The notes under the pieces are model-generated. The model saw nothing but the letters and a program-made list of their open reading frames with translations, ran no database searches and was not told where the DNA came from. A program made the translations under genes and the position numbers. Of a stretch of DNA of 64,000 nt, positions 54,536-64,000 are shown one piece after another. Origin of the DNA: Chrysoperla carnea (Eukaryota; Arthropoda; Insecta; Neuroptera; Chrysopidae); contig NC_058338.1 in the NCBI RefSeq assembly GCF_905475395.1, forward strand, positions 9,004,935-9,068,934, given 5' to 3'. Numbering within the stretch: position 1 is the first letter of the stretch; each line of letters opens with the position of its first letter.

Positions 54536-57500
54536 CTCATGAATGTGTAGAATATGATGTGCAAAATTTTGAAATTACCGCTTTCAAATTCGAACATGCT
54601 ATTTCCTAAAGGCTAGAAAGAATATAAAAATGCATTAGGTGGATGATCCGATATTCATGATCCAACAAGTAATTTGGGTGCGGTCTTTATTGATAAAAAT
54701 TTAGAAATTATGAAATGGTACTTCTCACGGCACACAAAAATTCTTAGGGCTACAGAAGTAATAAATTGTTGAAAGTAAATTAGATATTCATTTAAAATCG
54801 CACAGATAACACAAAACACACCTAATTAATAAATATACCTACGATTCTTTCATTTCTTTCTTTGCATAATTTAAAGAAGATGTCAAATAAATCAAGCAAA
54901 AATAATTTGTTAATTAATTTAATTTTTGAATAAATTTGAATAAACAGGTTGGGTTTTAGTTAATTATGTCAGTAATAATTTGTGTTTATAGAATTTCAAT
55001 TATGTATACCTGCATTCAAAACTGTTTGTCTATTGAACCTCTGAGAATTTGAATGTTGAATCTAATGAGCGTGATTTGCATATACTACAATTGTTAGTTA
55101 GTTGAAGATCGTGCTATATTAACTCCAATTGTTTGGAGTACTGCTCTATATAAACTTTAGCGGATAGTATATAATTAAAGCATAATTATTGTTAGCTTGG
55201 TGATTCTGTATGTGACTGACACTACACCTGACCCAAAAAGCGTTTTATACTATTATGTTAACGGTTTTAGTCCTAGCATAGTTTTATGGTTGATTCTCTA
55301 GCATAGATTTATCTCTCTGTAGTAAAAAATGTGCTCTTAAGGAGATAAGCAAGGATTGAATAATTCTAGGGATTTCAATATCACTTTATAAATACATTTT
55401 TTGCTTAACAAAGTTTCCAAAAATCACAAAAAATTCATCGGACTTTTTATTATTATTTTATCGTTCAAATTTGGCTGAAAATATGATGAATCATATAGGG
55501 TTATCCTTTTCAATTGGATATTTCTATATTAAAAAATCTAGAGAGTGTGATAAAAAAAACTATCTAAAATATTTAGACAATCTTGTAGTTTATAATAATA
55601 CCATAAAAATATAAGGTTATCGGTGATATAAAAATAAAATTTTAATTTAATAATGAGTTCATCGGAGATCCATCATTTGATGAACAGAGACGATTATAGT
55701 TAGAGTATTTATGATTGAAGAGTGATATCTATATTATCAAATTTATAAGCATCACTTGCACACAATATATTATATATTTTTGTAGTTGCGTGGTATTGTA
55801 AAGCTAAAAATAACTCATTACTTGACTATAAAGCATGTATTTGGTTTACATGTATGTACCGTTCAATAAACCACAATTTTTTTACAATACCGTAGGTTTA
55901 CAATCATCTTAATGTCTTGAACTACAAACACTTAATTTTGACCTAAAGAAATTGTCTGTTTATATGATGTATTCAAAACTGTATTCATTCTTCTATTGAA
56001 TATCTATGAGAGATATAACTGGAAAAAAAAATGTTTTTGAATAAAAATTATGAATTAACAATAATTTGAATTGTATTCATATTATGTTTATAATAATGAA
56101 TCATTTAAAATACATCTCATCTAAGTCGCCCACACCATAACCAAATATAAATATTAATGTTAAATATTGAATGTTAAAATTTTTAAATTTTATTTGATGA
56201 CGTCATTTATAACTTGGTTTATCTTATAAAAATGAATAGAATATTTACATATTTAAATAATATAAGTTTTTAAAACAATATATGCAATGAGCAGCTTGTC
56301 AGAAGAATGAAATTTTTTTACCTTTTTCGCTAAACAAATTTGTTTTTATTTATCCGATAGCAACATCAGTCTACAGCCTATCTTCATGCTTATAAATTAC
56401 ACTCATTTCAGTACAAATACTGTCAGAATAAATATATATCTTTGCCGAGAAACAGAATATTCAATTAATACATCTGACCCTATAATCCCTATATGCTGAA
56501 TCGTTGTCATATGCTTGAAACTCGATAAATTTAATCAAACTTTCAACGAAAAATGTTAGTTTAAAAAGCACACATCTTATACCGGCATCGAATTCGATCT
56601 AAGTTTTCAGGTTCAAAACCTCACTCAGATTCATAGCTGACAAACATTAGATGAACGATATAAATTAAAAAGTTGTTCTTTATAAATTCGCAAACATATT
56701 TTTGTAAACCGAATAGTTTACACAGTAATTGATAGCAAAAGTCTACCTTTTTGCGTGCTTGTTTATTCAATTTGAACAAAAATGGCCTATTTCGAGTGTT
56801 ATATGGAACAGGGATAAATGAGAAGCTGGCGGGTATCATACTAGTATAAATATAATTGGCAATAATTAAATAACTAATTAGAACATATAATAAATTAAAG
56901 TCCAACAAGAACAAAAAATTACACGCATAAATTTTTATTTAGAATTCATATAATAAATATAAAGATTAGAGACATTTTAACAGTTTTTTAACGACTATAG
57001 ATATTATTTAACATTATAAATTTGTGATTAAATTAATAAAACCAATATATTTTATAGAGTGTACTTTAAATTGTAGATTGTCAAGGCAAATCAATATCTA
57101 AAGATTTCAGGATACACATAAATTATTAGAATTGTTTATTACCATTAAAAAACAGCTCAATCAATTCTGCTGAAAACTCTTTCAGTTTTTAAACACGCGA
57201 TTACGCGTCGAATAAGTCTAGTCACGTGTTAATATCATAATTGGTTCGCGAGATAATCCAGGCGAAATAATCCGAACGAACATACGCACATACGCACATA
57301 CGCAAATACGTACACACACACACACACACACTTAGACATCACATCGAAAAGGTTTGATTCGGATAATAAGGCCTTTAAACCGCGGAAATATGTAAAACTG
57401 GAGATTTTCAAAATCGGCCTCATTATATTAACTTCGTCTGGGAAGTTAATTATATTTAAGGACATAACGACGTGTATTTGTGCGGGTAACTGCTAGCGTA

Positions 57501-59355
57501 TCTAATATTGTTTGCTACATAAGAAATAACTTTGAATCCAAGCTCAAATTTACAAGTCATTCTTTGATAAAGCACTAGCTTGAATGGTACACCTTATACA
57601 CATAATTAAATTTTGCATGCGTTTAGAAAAAATAATATTTATTCAATGGATATATAGATAGATATAATTAATTTACAGGTTCTTGTCCTCAATTTAAGAG
57701 TAAACACTAAACTTTACTCAACTTGTTTAAACTTTATACAGAAATACTTCTATATTCTAATATCTAAATATATAATTAAATAAGTACATATATGTATAAT
57801 TAAGCAAGTGAAAATCTTCATGTTTTATTATTATTTTGGAAATTCGTACATTGAATCAGGAAACGTTACTTAAAACAAGAATTTCAGTTTTTAATTTTCA
57901 TGGTTTTTACAAATCACAACACCTCACCAAATTAAGTATGGTGTGATATCTTTATATGGATGTTAAAAAAAATTTATTCTTAAAACTGGTTAGATTGGAG
58001 TTCTCTAACAAAGTGCAATGTTAAAATATGCAATTGACTGTCTGTTATTGCTTTTTTGTATTCGATTATAAATAAATTTCTTTAAATTGGATCATAAATT
58101 TATGTTTAATTAAAAAAAAAGTACGATTAGTTTTTATACAAAGTAATTAGAATGCATTTTTTTATTCCGTCACAAACTCTCAATTAATTTCTTTTAGAAA
58201 CCATTTAAATAAAAAATGTAAAGAAATGACCATTTGCATTGTTAAAAATAGGAATTTTTGGTTTCTCGACCTTTTTTTATTTCTGGATACACGTAAATTC
58301 TCTACCAGAATTGCTCGATGTGTCTTTAATGTGATATATATAAAACAAAAGTACATTAAAATCAGTCTTCAGCCTACCTTTATTCTGATAAAAAATCCTT
58401 ATTTCTATACATGTTGTCCTGTAAATAGGAATTTCTGCCGAGAAACTACAAATGATTTAAGGTAGATTTGACTCTAGGTCATCCATGGGTAAATGTGGCT
58501 TAGAGAAGCCACTCAAACTTTTGTAACTAATATACGAGTAAGACAGTGAAACCTTAACCAGTGGCAACCAAAAATAAAAGTATGACAGAGAGCCAACATT
58601 TTTTTTTACCTATCTCATTACTATTAGAGAAACTGAGATAGGTAGAAGAGTCGTATACCTGTCTCGCTTCCTCCTCTATGAGCATTGCGGATTTTATATA
58701 AAGAGACAGGCAATAAAGTTTATAACACACAATAAAGTTATAACAATGGTGACTTTAACTTAAAATAACTCGCCCATGCCTGCTTTATACAGTGGTTGAA
58801 TTGAATTATGTAAGTTTATAAAGTGACGAAGACGAAGATATGTAATCTTAAAAAAAGACATTAATTACCTACATTGTGTTAGGTTAGGTAAATGTTGACC
58901 TAATGCCAAGTTGTGTTATGTGATTTAAATTTTTAATTAAGAAATAAATTGTTTATAAAAATAATAATAATATGAGTAAAACTAAACTGCATAAATAAGA
59001 GAAGGCTCATTTAAGTAATTAACATAGAATTTATATTATATAATTATTTATAATTGTTTTTTTTTATTTGCAATTTTTATTATTTCTAGAAATACCAAAG
59101 TTTTTTTTTTGCAATTACACTCTTTTGAAAGTAACAATACGAAATATAAAAGTAATTTTAACGTCATGTTATTTTTTTTTTGGTAAACCATGACACTAGT
59201 TGACATGGTTTTTGTCCTTTAAATGAAAAGTGTTTTAAACGCCACGTTTCTACAAAGCTTACAACAATATTTAAAAAATATTAAAAATGAATCGCCTTAG
59301 AATTTTTATTGTATTAATTTGTGCCTCTTAAAATAGACTAGCAATAATCATTTAA
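54536..59355. other. Gene-poor stretch
   Basis: AT-rich sequence with no recognised gene. A CA/ACGC-type microsatellite is at about 57281-57331. Patches at 58480-58700 are slightly GC-richer. Small open frames (e.g. 56621-56914, 58226-58465) show no family resemblance. Confidence 0.45.
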
Positions 59356-59722
59356 GGTGTTTCGATACCAAAACGAAAATGTTACCAAAAAACCGAAATT
59401 TTTTATGTCAATTTTTATAAATTTCAAGACGAATCTCTGTACGGTTTACGATAAATTAATTATTATAAAAGCAGCCCTTTTTATGTTTTAAAAAAGTGCT
59501 TTTAAAAATGTTTTTCCATTTACATAAAAAACTTTTATCAATATTCCTCAAGATTTAAGCTTTAAAATCATACCAAAATTAAGAATTGTGCATAAAAATG
59601 AAATGATTTTTCAGCAAAAACACTGACTTTGATAGTTAATTTCTCCTAAATCGTACAGAAAATCGACATGAATTTTTCACAAAATCTTTCTTATCATTTT
59701 CAATTCATGGAATCAAAATACC
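59356..59722. mobile_element. TTAA-flanked element, 367 bp
   Basis: Ends GGTGTTTCGATACC and GGTATTTTGATTCC (inverted, 11/14) lie directly inside TTAA at 59352-59355 and 59723-59726. TTAA targets suggest piggyBac-type or Kolobok-type mobilisation. The interior contains an inverted copy of the repeat seen at 45985 and 49480. Confidence 0.6.
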
Positions 59723-60357
59723 TTAACATAGCCTGGTCAAACAAAGTGTCTTTCAAAAAGAAGATTTAGTTATTACCACTAAATTAAGCGATTGTGAAGT
59801 TGTAAACTAGTGTAGAGTTTCAGCTATTTTGGGCTACAAACCTCTAAGATTGTCAGCGTTTCTCTACCATTTTATTGAATCACTCTATTAGAAAAAACCG
59901 CATCAAAATCCGTTACGTAGTTTTAAAGATCTTAGCATATATAGGGAAATAGGGACAGGTATAGTGACTTTGGTTTTATACTATGTATTGATGATGCGCG
60001 GTGCCTCATGAGGTACAATAATGTGGGAATAAACTTAAAACCAATTAAGCAATTTAAAACACAGCTAAATTAAAAATTTCATTATGTATACATTTTTAAT
60101 ATTTGAGGTAAAGTGTAACTCTGCTGCTAGTTTTAACAATTTTTCAAAAAAAAACAACGTTACAGCTTTGCATTTAAAACAACGATTGAACATAGTTAAA
60201 ATTTGCATCATACAGATGTGATATGAGATCATAGTTTTTTTATTTATAGTTTTTGTCAATTGTTTTTAAGCGGACAATACTAATTTAATTCTCATATCGT
60301 GTACCATTTTAAAAAATATAAATAAATTAAAATTTCTTTTTAATTTTCTATTTACAG

Positions 60358-60742
60358 GAGGACAGAGGCTTGCTGCATCAATAATTATGATTGCTGTTTA
60401 TACTAGCCATTATGATGTCATCTCCATTATGAAGAACGACTTCAAAACGATAATCATATCATTACAAATCGTCACACGGGTTAAATAAAATATATAAATA
60501 AACAACGATTTGCGACTTATTTGATTGCAAGATAAATATAATATAGTGTTTATGTTTTTCTTGTTGAGTGAACAAATGTGCGAAAAAGTGTAAAAACAAA
60601 TTCACATCATTTTATTTACAGTGTTTTGTTTTTTTCGTAATTCTTTTGTTTTTTTAAATATGGTGGTGCATTTATAACGGATTATATTTTATACTAAATG
60701 GAGTTATAGTTTTTAATTTAAGTGTTTTGTGGTGTGAAAAAT
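60358..60742 (+). other. Probable 5'UTR exon portion of the unrecognised gene
   Basis: TTTTCTATTTACAG ends at 60357, a good acceptor. The sequence then runs without interruption to the start codon at 60743; an in-frame TAA at 60719-60721 shows the coding frame does not extend upstream. The upstream partner exon is unknown; 50261 (TCCG before GTAAGT) and the 49-kb island are candidates. Confidence 0.5.
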
Positions 60743-60872
60743 ATGGAAGATATTGCATTCGGTGATTGGCCAGGACAAACAATGGATTTAAATGGTAGTA
60801 ATCATCCATGGTTACCCGCTTATGGGTTTCAACAACCAATTTTAGAGAAAGATGATTTTTTAGGATCACCAG
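60743..60872 (+). CDS. First coding exon of an unrecognised gene (partial)
   Basis: ATG with A at -3, an in-frame upstream stop and a consensus donor (CCAG before GTAGGT) after 43 codons plus one base. The peptide begins MEDIAFGDWPGQTMDLNGSN, continues HPWLPAYGFQQPILEKDDFL and ends GSP. It is acidic, Trp- and Pro-containing, with no signal peptide or transmembrane segment. I do not recognise the family. The remaining exons would be beyond 64000, so the first intron is at least 3.1 kb; a long first intron and long spliced 5'UTR are common in regulatory genes, but that is only a hint. Confidence 0.6.
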
Positions 60873-61013
60873 GTAGGTGTTAAAATGTTTTTAAAATTAT
60901 TGATTATGTAATTTTATTGTGATCTTTGGATTTAATTGAATAGTTATGTCATTTTTAAAGTGTGAAAATCATTTGGTGATGTAACACGATACTCTTTTGG
61001 ATATTATCTTTTT

Positions 61014-61420
61014 AACCGACTTCAAACAAAAAAGGAGGAGAGTATCAATTCGACTGTATTTTTTTTTTTTTTAATGTTTGTTACCTCAGAACTTTCGACT
61101 GGGTGAACCGATTTTGATAATTCTTTATCTATTTGAAAGCTAGGGCTTCCCGTGTGGTCCCATTTCATTTTTGCCGAGTTCTGATAACGGTATCCATGAG
61201 AAAATCATAAATAAAATTCTTAAATTTGCATTAAGTATGCACGACAAGAGGACGAATAACTCAATATCACGCCAACCGATTTCGATGATTGTTTTTTTAG
61301 TGATAAATTAGTTAATGCACTTCAGGTTCATTAAAAATCACAAAATGAATCGTTTTACCGATCTTGTAAAGAAGTGGTGGTTTTACGAACACATAGGTGT
61401 CATGTGATTGTGTGCACTAC
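61014..61420. repeat. AACCGACTTC-type arthropod repeat
   Basis: Begins AACCGACTTCAAACAAAAAA, with GTATCAATTCGACTGTAT, a long T run, TGTTTGTTACCTCAGAACTT and GGGTGAACCGATTTTGAT. This block recurs, from memory, in many arthropod genomes. In the first intron of the partial gene. Confidence 0.6.
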
Positions 61421-61516
61421 ATGAAAATTGTTATTAATAACTTACAGAGAGTTTGTAATCAACTTATTGATCATTTTTATAATATTTAGCATACCTGTAC
61501 ACTAAAACAACAACCA

Positions 61517-61606
61517 TCGGAAGCGCAGTCGGTAGAGCAGTACCACTAAAAGCCACTAAAATCAATAGTAATCCGAGTGTCGCCGGTTCAAATCCGGCTC
61601 AATGAC
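61517..61606 (+). pseudogene. tRNA-like sequence (tRNA-Tyr-like arm) or SINE head
   Basis: AGCGCAGTCGGTAGAGC (A box and D arm) and GTCGCCGGTTCAAATCCGGCTC (T arm, Tyr-tRNA-like) are intact. The spacing between them is too long for an uninterrupted tRNA, the acceptor strands do not pair and no anticodon stem is convincing. A T run follows, suitable as a Pol III terminator. Likely a pseudogene or SINE head. Confidence 0.5.
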
Positions 61607-63275
61607 TTTTTTTTTTTTTAATAATCTTAATAAACCAGCTCATGAGGTTGTGACAAACACAACAGTATTTTGTTATAATTTTATAAATATTAGAACCAAT
61701 CAAAAAAAGTTTGTTTAAAACTATATTGCATTCCAAGACAGTATATTACTTTCATACAAACAACTTATGCTTTTGTTTCAACTTCACCACTCAACCTCGT
61801 ACGGTAATTGTATCATATTCGTCGCCCCATTTACCATATTTGAACTCGCGATGAGGTTGAGATAACTTCATTTTAGTTGATATTAAGAATTTTTTTTTCA
61901 GCCTGCATTTTTAGTTTAACCAACGATATAAATTACTTAAATTGCTAGCTCAATTTGAGAAAGTAATAACAAAATATATGCCAAATAAAATAATATTTAA
62001 AACAATATAATATTAAAATAAATTCTGTAATTCTATAAGAAAGTCAATGTCATCTTTATAATTCTAGAAATACTTTAATTAAAGGTTTCTTTGGTATTTT
62101 TAAACAATAAACATTCTTATTGAAATTATAGATCAGACCATCTATAATTACATAAACTATATTTTGTTTATTCAATAAAGACGTTAGGTGTTTCACTTTT
62201 GACTTTTATTTAGATCAAAATTGGGTCAATAATCAAATGTGATTCTATATGTGAAGGACACCAAATAGTCGAGTATTTAAATAAGTTGCCTTTTTTTAAT
62301 GCTGTATTTCTTCGTCTAAAAAGCATTATAAACACAACCAAGAAGGAAAGAGTAATAAAATAGGGTACTTTCGGTAGTGAAAATAAATGTGAAAATGAAA
62401 TGTGAAAAAAGTTAAAATTTATGTAAAAATATACTTAAATATTCTGATTTCGAGTCATAAAAGCACATTTTTCTTTAATACTATTAAAATTAAAAATCGT
62501 AATTTTTAAACTGTATATCACGTGACCTAAAACGCGGGTAAGCGCTGCTGTGATGTCATAGCGGTATGAGTCATAGACCATCAGTTAGTACAGGGTAGAC
62601 AGTTGGGTAAAATATATACATTGATAAGTATTTATATTTATTATAATCAGATGTCTATGAATATATCTGTCAAACTTATTTGTGTTATTTCGTATAATGA
62701 TACCGATATTACGTCACCAAATTGGATGCCCACGTTTTTGACAGTTTAAAAAAAGGTTAAAAATTTAATTTAAGTTTTTGGCAAGAAAGCGTATGTATTT
62801 TTCCGAAATAAATTTTTGGTGGCTTTTTATTAGCAAAATCAACTTTTTTAAGTACTTTTTCAAATATAGTAGAATACCCTATTAATGCTACAATATTATT
62901 ATTATATACATTATTCAAGATAAGACACGTGTTTTATTCGACTTCCCAAAACAAAGTGCCTTTCTCTAGTTTTTCGACTATTTCCATACTTTTTGAATGC
63001 GCTGTACAGATTGTTCGATAAATATTTAAATGTAAAATGCCATATGATATGTAATTAAATAATTTAAAAAAAGATAAGAATTTTTCCTCATGAGTTTATT
63101 AAATTTAATTGAATTTTAAAACCATCGCATGTGATATTTACCGGCTTATTGTAAGAATCGTTAGTTTATAAAAAAAACCAGTAAGATAAAAGCTTTCGAT
63201 GAATTGTGAACGGACAGTATACTTTTGAAATCGAACACTTTAATTTTCGTTAGTTTATAAACTGTTTATGTTTAA
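61607..63275. other. First intron of the unrecognised gene, no further gene seen
   Basis: AT-rich. A GC-richer patch at 62515-62610 (CACGTGACC, GCGGTATG) has no readable element ends. No RNA or coding feature recognised. Confidence 0.45.
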
Positions 63276-63914
63276 GGATGTATGAGCATGACAACAATGT
63301 TTGATTTAAAGGCTCAAAATTTGTTTGTAGGTAGTCTTTTACTCAAAGAATATGTGGTTAAAATTTCAGCTTAGGTATCCGTGCAAATTTTTAAGAAAAA
63401 AGTCATTAAAAATCGATATAAAATACATTGGCTCTTATGGAGGAATCTCAAAAAACGACATATTTTGGAAGTTTTTGATAATTTTCATTTGGAATGAATG
63501 AAAACAAATTTAAAAACAACTTTTTAATAGAAAGTAAACATATTAGCAATGAATTAGAAAAGAAAAAAACTAAGTGTCACCGTCCATATAAGGGATGTAA
63601 GAGCAGGGTAGATTAAGGGTTGAAATTATTTTTATCTTATTTTCAACTTTGATGATGAATTTTGTTATAACTTCATGAATGTAGACGAAAAATAAGAATA
63701 AAATTTTTCGATATGTGTCTTGGTTTTCGAAATATCGAAAGCTAAATAATTAAACAAAATTTTCAATTTTCGATATTTTGAAAATTAAGCCAGATATCGA
63801 AAAATTTTATTCTTACTTTTCGTCTTATATCGTCAAGTAATAATATAAATTTATCATCAAAATTGAAAATATCTATTTTTAAATTTGTGCCCCCACTACC
63901 ATGCTCATACATCC
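63276..63914. mobile_element. TTAA-flanked MITE, 639 bp
   Basis: TTAA at 63272-63275 and 63915-63918 directly flank perfect 15-bp inverted ends GGATGTATGAGCATG. Inside there is a further inverted pair around 63648-63865 (GACGAAAAATAAGAATAAAA against its complement; AACTTTGATGATGAATTT likewise). TTAA target and GG-type end suggest a piggyBac-like non-autonomous element. No transposase. Confidence 0.82.
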
Positions 63915-64000
63915 TTAACACTCTAATCGTAACCTTGGGTATTACGAAATCCGCAATCATTGATTGAATAATGGTAATAAACCAAATTATTAATTAGTTT

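Overview
The window is strongly AT-rich animal nuclear DNA with short exons, GT-AG introns and very many short interspersed repeats. The encoded proteins are clear metazoan orthologues and the repeats are of arthropod type: many MITE-like elements, tRNA-derived SINE-like copies and 5'-truncated LINEs with AACCT tails. I read it as an insect genome that is probably not a drosophilid, because it has an intact SMG7 gene, which Drosophila melanogaster lacks. I cannot name the species from sequence alone.

Eight host genes are visible and they alternate strictly in strand. (1) Casein kinase 2 beta, minus, 356-3673, last exon outside the window. (2) WDR5/will die slowly, plus, 5677-8460, five exons. 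(3) SMG7, minus, 12536-20195, eleven exons. (4) NUBPL, plus, 20530-22546, five exons. (5) SURF4, minus, 25047-29501, five exons. (6) UBL5/Hub1, plus, 30770-31064, two exons split by an apparent U12-type intron. (7) Uridine-cytidine kinase, minus, 35107-42506, with two alternative last coding exons. (8) The first coding exon of an unrecognised gene, plus, 60743-60872, whose remaining exons lie past the right edge. The result is four head-to-head pairs separated by tail-to-tail junctions. The tightest pair, SMG7/NUBPL, has only 334 bp between the two start codons.

The genes do not form one pathway. Their roles are protein kinase regulation, histone H3K4 methylation, nonsense-mediated decay, mitochondrial Fe-S assembly for complex I, ER-Golgi cargo transport, splicing and nucleotide salvage. 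All are broadly expressed housekeeping functions, which fits closely spaced divergent promoters.

The rest is repeat-rich. Introns and gaps carry MITE-like elements whose ends can be read directly: hAT-like (8-bp target duplications), P-like (31-bp perfect terminal repeats and an 8-bp duplication), mariner/pogo-like (TA), TTAA-flanked elements, and several long foldbacks. Between 42.5 and 60.3 kb lies a gene-poor block with a 315-bp satellite in two places, a TIR-bounded element carrying three 310-bp units that are each a large palindrome, and a repeat family in both orientations. I saw no rRNA gene, CRISPR array, convincing functional tRNA, or retrovirus- or Polinton-like element.
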